A DNA stretch of 64,000 bases from Myxocyprinus asiaticus (Eukaryota; Chordata; Actinopteri; Cypriniformes; Catostomidae): contig NC_059346.1 of the NCBI RefSeq assembly GCF_019703515.2, positions 52,251,001 through 52,315,000 on the forward strand. The letters are read 5' to 3'. The notes under the pieces were generated by a model. The model had not been told where the DNA came from. It saw only the letters and a list, made by a program, of their open reading frames with translations, and made no database searches. Both the position numbers and the translations under genes were made by a program. Below, piece after piece: positions 1 to 13,700 of this stretch (positions are counted from its first letter, which is position 1; each line of letters starts with the position of its first letter).

Positions 1-418
1 CAGCACAATACACTTACCTGCTTTCATCATCTCTGACCTAAAGGTGGAATTTACAGACACAGACACGTCAAAAGTGGAGCAGATGTACTTGTGAATGCCA
101 ATGTGATCAATGTGATGTCACTTGCAACTAGGACCATTTTTATATGAGATGTCATGCTAACTATAATCCACAAATATGAGATAGATGTACTTCATTATGT
201 GCCTTAAAATTAAGGCTTGTACATTTTTGCTCTGATGATGATACAGCTCAATTCTTTGAATAATTTTATAGTTATTTACTAAATGTGATGCTGCATCGTG
301 AAATCTGAACTTTGTTCAAAATTTGGTTCGGTTTGATTCATCTATTTTGGCATGATTCGTTACTATTTTAAAACTTAAAGTAGGTCATTTTGGAAAAGAA
401 ATTAACACGTAATACATT
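1..418. other. AT-rich spacer, nothing recognised
   Basis: No reading frame resembling a protein, no tRNA-like fold and no clear repeat boundary is visible. It lies downstream of the 3' end of alg9, beyond the Tc1 element. Confidence 0.5.
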
Positions 419-630
419 CAGGGTTCCCACACCTTTGACCAATGAATTCCCATGAATTTTATATTTGTTTGTGATTACTGGATAAGGATTTTAAAAAAAT
501 CATTTGATAGAAATTGCATCAAAACTTGAAGAAAAAAAAAAAGTAACATTTTCATGACTTTTTCAGGGCTGGAAGTCACAAACATAAAATTCACTGACAT
601 TTACAGGTTTTCCATGAATGTGGGAACCCA
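419..630. repeat. Short inverted-repeat element (MITE-like)
   Basis: The left end starts CAGGGTTCCCACACCTTTG and the right end finishes with ATGTGGGAACCCA, so the termini are inverted copies around a 'gggttcccaca' core. Both flanks of the interior also carry 'ccatgaa' motifs in opposite orientation. A diverged relative of one end lies at about 2812-2870. The superfamily is not certain; a hAT-type MITE is the best guess. Confidence 0.5.
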
Positions 631-643
631 ATGCATGGGTATT

Positions 644-2081
644 CTAAACTCAGCAAAAAAAGAAACGTCCTCTCACTTTCAACTGCTTTTATTTTCAGCA
701 AATATTTGTATGAACATAAAGATTCAACAACTAAGACATAAACTGAACAAGTTTCACCGTCATGTGACTAACAGAAATGGAATAATGTGTCCCTGAACAA
801 AGGGGGTGGGGGTCAAAATCAAAAGTAACATTCAGTATCTGGTGTGGCCACCAGTTGCATTAAGTACTGCAGTGCATCTCCTCCTCATGGACTGCACCAG
901 ATTTGCCAGTTCTTGCTGATATTACCCCACTCTTCCACCAAGACACTTGCAAGTTCCCGGACATTTCTGGGGGGAATGGCCCTAGCCCTCACCCTCCGAT
1001 CCAACAGGTCCCAGACGTGCTCAATGGGATTGAACACTGACATTCCTGTCTTGCAGGAAATCAAACACAGAATGAGCAGTATGGCTGGTGGCATTGTCAT
1101 GCTGGAGGGTCATGTCAAGATGAGCCTGCAGGAAGGGTACCACATGAGGGAGGAGGATGTCTTCCCTGTAATGCACAGCGTTGAGACTGCTTGCAAAGAC
1201 AACAAGCTCAGTCCGATGATGCTGTGACACACCACCCCAGACCATGACGGACCCTCCACCTCCAAATCGATCCCGCTACAGAGTACAGGCCTCGGTGTAA
1301 TGCTCATTCCTTCCGACCATCACCCCTGGTGGACAAAACCGTGACTCGTCAGTGAAGAGCACTTTTTGCCAGGCCTGTCTAGTCCAGCGAAGGTGGGTTT
1401 GTGCCCATAGGTGACGTTGTTGCCGGTGATGTTTGGTAAGGACCTGCCTTACAACAGGCCTACAAGCCCTCAGTCCAGCCTGTCTCAGCCTATTGCGGAC
1501 AGTCTGGGCACTGATGGAGGGATTGTGCGTTCCTGGTGTAACTCGGGCAGTTGTTGTTGCCATCCTGTACCTGTCCCGCAGGTGTGATATTCGGATGTAC
1601 CGATCCTGTGCAGGTGTTGTTACACGTGGTCTGCCACTGCAAGGACGATCAGCTGTCCTTCTTGTCTCCCTGTAATGCTGTCTTAGGCGTCTCACAGTAC
1701 GGACATTGCAATTTATTGCCCTGGCCACATCTGCAGTCCTCATGCCCCCATGCAGCATGCCTAAGGCACGTTCACGCAGATGAGCAGGGACCCTAGGCAT
1801 CTTTCTTTTGGTGTTTTTCAAAGTCAGTAGAAAGGTCTCTTTAGTGTCCTAAGTTTTTATAACTGTGACCTTAATTGCCTACCGTCTGTAAGCTGTTAGT
1901 CTCTTAACGACCGTTCCACAGGTGCATGTTCATTAATTGTTTATGGTTCATTGAACAAGCATGGAAAACATTGTTTAAACCCTTTACAATAAAGATCTGT
2001 AAAGTTATTTGGATTTTTACAAAATTATCTTTAAAATACAGTGTCCTGAAAAAGGGACGTTTCTTTTTTTGCTGAGTTTAG
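644..2081 (-). mobile_element. Tc1/mariner transposon with broken transposase
   Basis: Terminal inverted repeats are visible: CTAAACTCAGCAAAAAAAG at 644 and its complement ending at 2081 (TTTTGCTGAGTTTAG), followed by TA. On the minus strand the transposase starts near 1821 with an HTH-rich N-terminus (RERALGMLHGG, NVRTVRRLRQHY), then the first catalytic Asp in LFTDESRF. After about 1300 the frame is lost. MVWGGVS and LQHDNATSHTA continue in other frames (1021-1245), and NPIEHVWDLL in yet another (885-1050). All three DDE-region blocks exist but in different frames, so the copy is dead. Confidence 0.9.
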
Positions 2082-4768
2082 TAGCTAATTGTAATCATTG
2101 CATTGACTTTTCATTGTCAATGCATCATAATGTATTTTAGACCCCTAGTAAATATGTTGGACTTTGATCCAGACAGTACATCAGTATGATGGCATGAAAA
2201 TCAAATGGAAAAACTGCAGCGATCTAAAAGTAATGTTTCAATGCACTCAGTTTAATTTAGATTTTTTTGCACACGAAAAATGGTAAACTTGCATAAATTT
2301 TCAGGTCTGGTTCTTTGCTCCACTTAACCGAAAGTGACATTTAAACTATGTAGTAGAGAACAGTGCCTGGAAAACTATGTCTCATCTATGTTTCAAAGGG
2401 GTTTCTGCGTCATTGGGTAGAGCATCTATGCCAGGATTTAAAAAGGATCAGAGTTCCCTATAGTGTTGTAGGGCTTAATGTGCCGTTACTGTAGACAGCT
2501 TAATAATCCCACAAGCCACACATTCATTGCCTTGAGCATGTTTTCATACACCCACAATCTATCCGGCAAGGCATACCTATTTTCTCTTCAGCAGAACCAA
2601 CAATGACACACAGGGGAAATGATGCATGTTTCTGAATGATGTAGATCAATGATGATTTCGAATCTCTATGGAACCCAGAGCTGCAGCACTTAACTGGGAA
2701 ACATCATAAACTGTTTAAAATATGTTACAGGGCTACTGATATGTCAATGCTGATCTTAGCTTATTTTTATCCAGTTACACAATAATAGCAAATCTGACCT
2801 CAAGCTAATTTCAGGGTTTACACTTTTTTTCTGACCAGTGAATTTCCATGAACTGTCAAGTCATTCATGATTACTGGGTTTGAAAAAATATAGAGAGAGA
2901 TTTTATAGAGTTTGCTGGGGCGGATTTCTATTTGTATATCAGGGAATCAATTGATTATACTTGTTAGTGTACAAATATCTCCAATACTATAAAATCCCCA
3001 ATGAACAAGGTGATCTTGTCTCATAGACTGGATAGCATGCTTTACAAAACTTTTGTATGTCATGTAGTACATGATTAAACATGTAAGTCAAATTTTTACT
3101 ATGTTTAAGTTCCATATATATCATATTTCTAAGTAAAAGTTACTGAATTCACTAAAAAGTTTAAGTTAAATTTACTTACTAATCAATAGTGTCATAAAGT
3201 AGATTTTACCATTAAGATTTACTTAGAAAAACTGTGTGCAAAAGAACAACTTGCGAAATACAAGTACAGCTTACTAGAAGTTTTACCCTTCATAAGCACT
3301 CACAAAGAGACTTGAAAAACTCTTTAAAAATAATTCATAAACTTTCTGTGATTTTTCCAAGCCTTTAAATAACTATTTATTCAACTCATCCAATTCAATT
3401 TTTTGTAGTTAATTTTAGTTTTGTAAAGAAATTAATACATAGACACAAATTAGATTTATCTGAAAAACAAATGTGAAGTATATACAGTATGTAAGCACTT
3501 TTACCACTGCAGACTTCTAGAAAGGAAAGTCTCGTTAAACACTTTTTCTAAAATTCACTAATTGTTTCATTTATCTACAATGTCCAGCAGTCAAATTCTG
3601 TATTGTGATTAATAGAATTCAGTGGTGGAAATGATGCTGAAAAATTAAATTTTCAATGTTTAAAAAAATAAAATAAAAATGACAGATACCTTTGTCTTCC
3701 TAAGGCTTATTTTATAGCTAACACTTTATGTTTCCTAAATACACATATTTTGCACAATTTGGCAAATTTACAGCTTGTTTGGAAATGATGCACAATAAAA
3801 ATATTCTGCTATTCACAAGTTAAATTTACCTTGATACAGACAAGATATAACTTGTCTTATACAGTATTTCATCTCAAGCATGCTCTTCACAGACACTTTT
3901 GTTGACTTGGTTAACAAGTACACTAACCTTTGAAAAAACGTTGTTGAAGAAATCAAACATGAATCCAGAAATGTGTGTCCAAAATTTATTCCAGAAATTA
4001 ACCCTCAGAGATGGCATACCCATGCTCATTCAGACAGCCTTCTTTTATTTAACTCGATCATAGTTAGCACTGTTATGATTAAGATGACAAACATGATTTG
4101 GAATGTAAACACTCAACTGTCCTGGTCGGCAACCTGACCATTTTCGAGTCAATCCCCACTTATACGGACAACGCAACTGGAGACAACAGAGAGTTTTTTG
4201 GTGCAACCTTCGTCCTGAGATGCTGCTGCTGGCCAGGACCAGTTGCTCAAACAGGACAAATTAAGTTCATGTCTTCTGTTGAACTCTGAATGGATGGCGA
4301 CAAAATGGATTGGGATCTGCATTTATGGAGTACAGTTCATTGTCCCAGACCAGGTGAAATTAAAAGGATGCGGTCATTAAAAATGAGTAACTGTAGCCCT
4401 TAAAGGGTCGTCTTAACAGAAATCTTCTGAAATGAAAGATGCAGAAAAGCCCAAGCAGGCATCAGTGTTTAATTATGCAGCGTAAGGGCATGGCAATGGA
4501 ATGGAGCTGAGATGATCGGCCACTATTGGTAAAATGGGTAAGGCATCCAGGCTCTCTGCTGGAACTGTCCAGAATGGGCGTCAATACGGATGCCTAAATA
4601 CAGGCAGACACCACATGGTTTGATAGGTCAACACACACACAGAGAGAGAAAGAGAGAGAGAGAGAGAAAGAGAAAGAGTTTAGGGGAAGATCTTGGGGCA
4701 AATGATGATTCACTACAGGAGAGGACTGATGGAGAGATACAATGATGGAAAGTAACAGGAACAGCGAA
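2082..4768. other. Spacer between Tc1 element and alg9
   Basis: AT-rich sequence, with a diverged copy of a MITE end near 2812-2870 and a purine run (GA)n at about 4636-4680. A 63-codon open frame at 4098-4289 has no recognisable domain and is not called. The proximal part downstream of the alg9 stop (below 4769) is presumably alg9 3' UTR; a minus-strand AATAAA-type signal appears near 4044, but I cannot fix the cleavage site. Confidence 0.45.
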
Positions 4769-7700
4769 TCAAGGCTGCGTTCTTTTCCGGGTGTGTTTGG
4801 GTCGTCGTGGTTTCAGGATGACATATCTGCTGTAGGTGGTGTACTGCTCAGACAGAAATGGGATAAAAAAGGCCCTGAAGAATCTGGAGGACCTGTGCGG
4901 GAGAGACACAAAAAAGAAAATGGCACCACAATCAGGAACAGCACACAAAGATTCCTGCAAACAAGGAAGGCCACTTGCATTACCTGAAGCTGGTTTTCAA
5001 AATACATAATAGACTACTTTATATGCATTAATTTCATTACAGTCAGTTTGGCAATAAAGATAGTTATACAATGATATATTAAATAGATTAATTGGACAAT
5101 ATAAATATGTACAGTTGTGCTCAAAAGTTTGCATACCCTTGGAGAATTGGTAATATATGTACCATTTTTAAAGAAAACATGAGTGAGCAGGCAAAACATT
5201 TATTTTATTTCTTATGGGATTCATATTCAACTGTAGGTTATAACAGAATGACACAATCATAAAAAAAAAAACATGGCAACAAAGAAAAAAATTTAATGAC
5301 CCCTGTTCAAAAGTCTACATACCCTTAATTCTTAAAACTGTGTATTGCCCCCTTTAGCATCAATGACAGCGTGCAGTCTTTTGTAATAGTTGTCTATGAG
5401 GCCCCAAATTCTTGCAGGTGGTATAGCTGCCCATTCGTCTTGGCAAAATGCCTCCAGATCATGCAAAGTCTTTGGTCATCTTGCATGAACCGCACGTTTG
5501 AGATCTCCCCAGAGTGGCTCGATGATATTAAGGTCAGGAGATTGTGATGGCCACTCCAGAACCTTCACCTTTTTCTGCTGTAACCACTGGAGGGTCAACT
5601 TGGCCTTGTGCTTAGGGTCATTGTCGTGCTGGAAAGTCCAATAGCGCCCCATGCGCAGCTTTCGTACAGAAGAATACAAATTGTCTGCCAGTATTTTCTG
5701 ATAACATGCTGCATTCATCATGCCATCAATTTTCACTAGATTCCCCGTGCTTTTACAGCTCACACCCCCCCAAAACATCAGTGAGCCACCACCATGCTTC
5801 ACAGTGGGGATGGTATTCTTTTCACTATAGGTCTTGTTGACCCCTCTCCAAACATAGTGCTTATGGTTGTGACCGTAAAGCTCTATTTTGGTCTCGTCAC
5901 TCCAAATTACAGTGTGCCAGAAGCTGTGAGGCGTATCAAGGTGTTGTCGGGCATATTGTAACCGGGCTTTTTTGTGGCATTGGCGCAGTAAATGCTTCTT
6001 TCTGGCAACTCGACCATGCAGCTCATATTTGTTCAAGTATCGTCATTTTGTGCTCCTTGAAACAACCACACCGTCTTTTTCCAGAGCAGCCTGTATTTCT
6101 CCTGAGGTTACCTGTGGGTTTTTCTGTGTATCCCGAACAATTCTTCTGGCAGTTGTGGCTGAAATTTTTCTTGGTCTACCTGACCTTGGCTTGGTATCAA
6201 GAGATCCCCGAATTTTCCACTTCTTAATAAGTGATTGAACAGTACTGACTGGCATTTTCAAGGCTTTGGATATCTTTTTATATCTTTTCCATCTTTATAA
6301 AGTTCCATTACCTTGTTACGCAGGTCTTTTAACAGTTTTTTTCTGCTCCCCATGCCTCAGTATCTAGCCTGCTCAGTGCATCCATGTGAGAGCTAACAAA
6401 CTCATTGACTATTTATACACAGACACTAATTGCAATTTAAAAAGTCACAGGTGTGGGAAATTAACCTTTAATTGCCATTTAAACCTGTGTGTGTCACCTT
6501 GTGTGTCTGTAACAAGGCCAAACATTCAAGGGTATGTAAACTTTTGATCAGGGCCATTTGGGTGATTTCTGTTATCATTATGATTTAAAAAGGAGCCAAA
6601 CAACTATGTGAAAATAAATGGCTTCATATGATCACTATCCTTAAATAAATTGTTGCATGATCAGTCATATTTTCAAAATCATTGCCAAAATTTCACAATT
6701 TCTGCCAGGGTATGCAAACTTTTGAGCACAACTGTATATAAACTGTAAATACAATACAAATTTTATAAAATCAGGGTCATTTAAATTGATATAAAAAAAG
6801 GATCATCGCTATCATTGAATTGCATAATACAGTGGTGTCCAAAAATCTGAGAGCACTTGTGAAAATGTGTCTTTTTCTAATAATGATCCATTTTATTCCA
6901 GCATGATTTGAGATTGTTTCAAAAAGCATCTTGCGTGCTTCAGTTGATGCAAGAATATCTGACCATTTCTACAACATGTTCAAGTTGAATCATGAGGCAT
7001 TGTTCAAAATGCTAAATATTTCTTCTTCATTTTATGTCATAACTTTCCTCAGTTTTTTCGGAAATCCTAAACTTTGGTTTATTTTTAGGTTTCCAGATTT
7101 TCAGTGCGGCCTCAAAGTTTTGGACCCTACTTTACCCAAATTATAGTATTATAACGGCCACCAGACACCCTGCTCTCTAGACAACAGTATCAACCACTAA
7201 TAAAGACACTCAGACATCATTACTAAGATTTGATTTGAAATTGGGTCAAGGATAATCTCTCTTGGTATGATAGGACAACCAGTGTCAACAATTTATGATG
7301 AGCACTTGCTGACAATGATGCCATAAGTATCTATAAAAGGACAAGAGCACCCTCTAGTGGACAAGAACATACCCTACAACACTCAAAATAAAGGGATTGT
7401 TCACCCAAAAGTTAAAATTCTCTCATTTACTCATCCTCATGCCATCCCAGATGTGTAGGACTTTCTTTCTTCTGCTGAACTCAAATTAAGATTTTTAGAA
7501 GAATATTTCAGCTCTGTAGGTCCATACAATGCAAGTGAATGGTGGCCAGAACTTTGAAGCTCCAAAAAGTGCATAAAGTCAGCAGAAAAGTAATCCATAC
7601 AACTCCATTGGTTTAATCCATGTCTTCTGAAGCAATCTTATCAATTTTGGGTGAGAACAGACCACAATATCATTCATTTTTCACTATAAATCTTGACATC

Positions 7701-10700
7701 TGCAGTCTCCTTGCTGATCATGATTTCAAGCTCAATTATACTTCCTGTAGCGCCATCTAGCATCCTGTGCATGTGTCAAGCACTAGGAAGTGTAATCAAG
7801 CTTGAAATCATGATCGTGCCTAGAGAACAACGTCAAGATGAAGAGGGAAAATTAATTAAATTTTGGTCTGTTCCAACCAAAACTGATTGGATTGCTTCTG
7901 AAGACATGGATTAAACCACTGGAATCTTGTGGATTACTTTTATGATTACTTTATCACCTATTTGGAGCTTGAAAGTTCTTGCCACCATTCCCTTGCATTG
8001 TATGGACCTACAGAGCTGAAATATTCTTCTAAAAATCTTCATTTGTGTTCAGCAGAAGAAAAAGTCTTAAACATCTGGGATGGCACGAGGGTGAGTTAAA
8101 GATGACAGAATTTAAATTTTTGGGTGAACTATTCCTTTAATGAAAAATTACACAAATGTAGTTACCCAACAGGTCTACGCATGTAACCAAATTTTCATTT
8201 GTTTCCAAAAAAGTCCATTGTGCACCTATAAAAACTTGCCTGGTAGTGTCTAGAAAAGGCTTGTCAGCGATAATACTCCACTCCTCTTTGTTAGCAGCAT
8301 ATCGTGGTTCTCGAGGGGCCTCTGTGTCTGTTGCCAGATCCACCAAGTAATGACACTGCTTCAGTTCCACCTGAGAGCCAGAGAACAATCACTGAAAATG
8401 ACATTTTTACCTACCTGCTGGCGATGCCAATCAGAGGATGGAGACATAACCCATGTCTTTTGGGAGTGTGTTAAGATCCAGGAGTTTGGTTGAAGGTTCA
8501 ACATTTTGTGTGTGATGTATTGGGCACTCTGGTTTCATTTTGCCCCAGACTCTGTATTTTGGGCAATGGGGACACAAAAAGAGTTGGGTCCTAACCACTG
8601 TCATGGTCGCCAGACAGATTCTTTTAAGGGGTTGGAGGTCGGCTGGAGCACCCTCATTTCAGAAGTGGTGCTCGGAGATGGGGAGGGTGGCAGCCTTTGA
8701 AGAAGGGTCATTTAGAAGACTAGGGAAATTGAATTTTTTTGTGAAGAAATGGGGCAGATATCTGACATTGCTGGATGTGTGTTTATTATCATTTTTTATT
8801 TTATTTGTATTTATTTTTTGTGTGTGTCTATAATCATGTACAACCACTGGGATGTTGTTGGGGGCTAATTGTTGATTCTGTGTATATAGGTTTTATTTTT
8901 CTGTGTTCAATATGTGAATCAATAAAACTGTTAATCAGAAAATGTCATTTGTCACATACAGCAACAACACTGACATATGCAGAGATTTATGTCAGGTCAG
9001 AGCTCATAGACTTATAGCATCAATGTTATCTTTCTTTATCTTTAGGTTTGAGGTAATGAATGATTAGATGGCCTTATATTTGTCTTATCTAAGTTGTGTG
9101 ATGGTAGTTACACTACAAGCAGATTACATAATCTCTAGTGATGGACCGATATATCGGCCAGGCCGATTAATCGGCTGATATTGGCAATTATAGGCATCGC
9201 CCAATAAACGTGTTTGCTTGGCCGATTAACAGAAGTGTTGACTTTCCCTTGTGTCAGTTCCAAAATCTACCAAAAGATTAATGATGACTCTTAATGATGA
9301 AATAATTGGGGGGCCTGGGTAGCTCAACGAGTATTGACGCTGACTACCACCCCTGGGTCACAAGTTCAATTCCAGGGCATGATGAGTGACTCCAGCCAGG
9401 TCTCCTAAGCAACTAAATTGGCCCGGTTAATAGGGAGGGTAGAGTCACATGGGGTAACCTCCTCGTGGTCGCTATAATGTGGTTCGCTCTCGGTGGGGCA
9501 TGTGGTGAGTTGTGCGTGGATGCCGCGGAGAATAGCATGGTCCTCCACATGCGCTATGTCTCCGCGGTAACGTGCACAACAAGCCACATAATAAGATGTG
9601 CGGATTGACAGTCTCAGATGCGGAGCCAACTGAGAGTCACTACGCCACCACGAGGACAGAGCGCACTGGAATTGGGCATTCCAAATTGGGGAGAAAAAAA
9701 AAAAAAACAGGAAAGAGGAAAATTTATAGGGATGTACCGATGTATCGGCTGCCGATATTTATCGGCCAATTACTGACCAAATTAAAACCATCTGCATATT
9801 GGTAATAAGCATGAAAATGTGATATGAAAAACCAATGGTTTATTTATAATTATTTAGTAACACATTTTGTAAAAATTCTGAATTCAAATATTGGCCAGGC
9901 CAATTACTCAGCCGATATTTGACCATTTTGACTATTATTGATGTGGGCGTGGCCGAGCGACATCTGTGGAGAGCGAGGCCGGGAGGAAGAATGGTAAGGA
10001 ATGACACCTGTGGGAAATTATCTCTAACAGCTGTTCTGTGTTGCTGTGAGGGCTGGAGAGGGATAAAAGAGGCAATCCAGACCACCAGAGGAGAGAGAGA
10101 GAGAGAGAGAGACACATGCAGCAGAAGTAATATGTGTGTGCATTTGTTGCTGAAAAGCAAACCATTTGTGTCACTGAAAATGTATGAATAAAAAGACTGA
10201 CGTGGATTGTTTAACTGGCTCCCACTTCCTCCTTTATTAGAAAGCAAGAGAATTACCACACCCGATAACAGTGTTCGCTTGGCCGATTAAAAATGTGTTA
10301 ACTTTCCCTTGTGTCAGTTCCAAAATCTACCAATATATGTCAATGGATAGTCAACACTTTCTGTTTTCAAGGTTTTTTTATTTTCAAGTTTAAGCAAATT
10401 TGAGTCAATATTGCATAAAATATGTGTTTGTTTCACTTAAGAAATGTTGTGTAAATCTGATTTGCTGTTCTTAAATTGTATTATGTTTATCAGCATTTAT
10501 ATCAGCGATCCTCCTCTACAGATATCGGTATCGGCCATTGAAAACCCCATATTGGTCGACCACTAGAAAGCTCAGCTTCCCTTTAAAAGCAAACGACAGG
10601 AAATAAACAGCATCTCTCCTCATTACCATCATGTCACGTAAGAAAGTCATATGGGTTTGGAAAAACATGAGGATGCATTTTTGGGTGAAATATTCCATTA

Positions 10701-13700
10701 AATCAAACCAAAAAGGGGTTATTATAGCACATATGCATGTGCAGAGGCATCACTGTAGCTTGTTCCTGATTTGACTAAATAGCAGTGTTACAACTGACTT
10801 CTGTTACAAATGTCCCCGGTCTCCCCTACTTCTGTAACAACTGAAAAAGTGGGCAGTCAATCTTGAGCTCTGTTTTTGAAAAATCATCCTTCCACACATC
10901 TAGCTCAATTAGTATGCTTGCAATCAGCCAAAAAGGACAATGAAGAAAGCTCAAGCACATATGTATGCGCATGGACACTCACGTATCGTGACGGCTCCTC
11001 GAGGTTCTGATCGTTCATATCTGGTGGGAGTATCCAGGTGGCATCAGGTCCCATGGCAAATGGCTTAGGCAATTGACCCCTGAACTCTGACTGGATGAAC
11101 TGTAAGTGCCAGCTGTAAAATAAGAAAAACGAGAGCATATACAGTTAGTATCATGTTTATTTAAAAGTCTTTGAGCATTCAATCTGAATGCAAACTCACT
11201 TGTTGGGCAGCAGGAAACTGCTGGGGAAGCGGTACCACTCTTTTCCTACACAAACATTGACCATTCTACCATCTGGCACCGTGTGGATGGCGGGGTCTTT
11301 AGCAATGCGGTGAAACTCTGGGTACAAATCCAGCGGAGCATGATAGCCTTACACACAATACAACCCCATGTGAGTAAGAGAGACATCAAAAAGGAAATGT
11401 TGTACTGCATCAAAGTCAGGAAAGAATAGAAAAAATTAAGTATTTTGAACAGAGGTTCAAAACAATGGCCTTTAAGAAATCGGGAAATAAATTGGCAGCC
11501 CACTAACCCCTTTCATTACCGCTTTATGATGAATTATCAAGAGTAATGTGAAATTTAAAAATATATATATATATTTCATTAAAATAAGCAAGCATTCCAC
11601 TTTCTGTATGGGCTCTGCAGTTTAATTAATATTCATATAAAACATAAGAAAATAATAATAAGTTGATTATGTATGCCTAATTAGGTCAGTTTCATGCTCT
11701 GCTTATAATGAACACATCAGTGCGACTTGACTGAACAACGTAAGCCAGCGATTTTCAGCTCAGAGCTTTGTTTACATTTTCACCGGCAAGTCGTAGTTGT
11801 GTAATACGTTTAGTTAGCTGGTCATTATTGCAATATAAACCAGTCCAAGGTGACTGTACATTATGCCTTATTTAAAGGAATATTTCGGGTTCAATACAAG
11901 TTACACTCAATCGACAGCATTTGTTGCATAATATTAATTACCAAAAAAACGTATTTTGACTCGTCCCTTTTCTTTAAAAAAATTAAAAATTGAGGTTACA
12001 GTGAAGCACTTACAATGGAAGTGAATGGGGCCAATTTTTGGAGGGTTTAAAAAGGCAGAAATGTGAAACATAATTTTATAAAAGCACTTGCACTGATTCT
12101 TCAGTTACAACTTATGTATTATTTGAGCTGTAAAGTTGTTTACATCATCATTTTTACAGTCGTTTTAGGGTTTGTTGACATCGTCATGGCAACGAGGTTG
12201 TAAAATTGGCTATAACTTTACACAGAAAAGGTTAGTAAGTGATTTTCACACACTAAAATCATGTTTACATGTATATTGTTTATGTCTTGTGGCTGTACTT
12301 TGAAACAGTGTGTATTTTAACATATACAGATTGTCCCCATTCACTTCCACTGTAACCCAGATTTTTGCTTTTTTTTTAAAGGAGGGACGAAATTGTTTTT
12401 TGTGGTAATCAACAATATGCCACAAATGCTGTCGATTGAGCTTAACTTGTATTGAACCCAGCATGTTCCTTTAACCGTCTATTAATATCGATTTATAAAC
12501 TTTCACACGTGTAATAAGCAACTGTTAGGAGCACGTTCTTGCATCCAGTTCCTGCTGGAGATTTGCCAAGCCATATTGTCCGCGACCCGCAAATGTGGTC
12601 TCGTCCAAACCTTTCGCCGCTTCTTTTGTTTCTTTCCAATTGCAACCTCTGCCGTGAAACACTGATTGTTGTTCATGGTTATATTTTAAATTTGCGCAGT
12701 GTTCTTGCTCTCGGCGAGCTTCAGGTTGATTGGCTGCAAGCATGGGGCATGATAGGGAAGTGTTGAGAAAAGTCTAAGGCAGTCGTTTAGTGTGACACCT
12801 ATCCTCCGTTCTTAATCAGCGAGTATGACAGGCCCACCAACTGAGCAGTGTGACACCCCCCACCCAAATCGAGTTATTCAGAGGATGCTTGTGTGGGGCC
12901 GGCTTTAACTAAACCTGTCTCAATAAAACCTTACAATAAAAGAATTTAGATGCTAACAGTTATGTACATGTCCATTGTATATTAGGGCTAATTGTTTTCA
13001 AGTAATCAGCCTAATGACATGCAGCTGCATCTCTGAAGTGACATTTATCCCACATAATGAAATGTTAATGTACTTTAATATAAAAGCTTTTAATAATATA
13101 ATACCATTTTGTGATTTTTTTTTTTCCTTGTTAGAGACAAAGTTGAATTGTTGCAAGGTTTGCTCCACATGCACTGAACATGTGACAGCACAGAATATAC
13201 AATGTGTTTGTACCTCTGAAGAGTGCCACAGAACGGGACAGCGAGAGCACTCCAAACAGCAGCATGGAGCCGAGGGCCAGCCAGTTGGAAGAGATGGTGT
13301 AGTGCTCCAGACGGTAGCGCTGGAATATGAAGTGATAGCACTTCTACATGGTTTAACAGACAAAAAAAATACTGTTTAGAGGAACTACATAAGTTTAAGC
13401 TTGACATTCAGATTTCATTTAGGCTTAAAGGAAAACGAATTCACACAACAGAGGGGGAAATTGATCAGACTCATATGCTAACACAGCTGTGCAGCTGTGA
13501 AAAAAGCACCATAGTAAAACCATGTTTTGGGCATTTAACACTGCAATACAGTTATGTACCATGGTATTACCTTGCATTACCATTTATGGTAATACCATTA
13601 TGTTACCACCTCAGTGCTCTTTTTTAAGGGTAGATGATGATGTTAACTATGACACGTCTAAAGATCATAACCTGGCTGTAACACATATTTGTTTCTATCC

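Larger units (their letters stand above)
9136..10565. mobile_element. hAT-type non-autonomous element with nested insertions
   Basis: The ends are TAGTGATGGACCGATATATC at the left and TATTGGTCGACCACTA at the right, inverted copies of the terminal sequence also seen at 23589-25028 and 50085-50948. The interior is rich in 'atcggc' motifs. A block 'cttggccgatta...ttccaaaatctacc' occurs twice (about 9215-9275 and 10276-10332), so two related copies or an internal duplication is present. The flanking 8-mers agree at only 5 of 8 positions. A SINE (9309-9707) and an LTR-like segment (9942-10260) sit inside. Confidence 0.7.

Noticed and set aside
844..1796. Several plus-strand frames of 80-127 codons
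   Set aside because: They are antisense to the Tc1 transposase on the minus strand.
4098..4289. 63-codon frame (MECKHSTVLVGNL...)
   Set aside because: No domain, no splice context and short; could be a repeat fragment, but I could not identify one.
8540..8833. 97-codon frame as a small gene
   Set aside because: It reads [15 protein letters not shown], typical of the end of L1 ORF2, in a truncated LINE.
9309..9380. tRNA gene suggested by GGGCCTGGGTAGCTCA and GTTCAATTCC
   Set aside because: The head does not form a complete cloverleaf and is followed by a repeated body and an A-rich tail, so it is a SINE.
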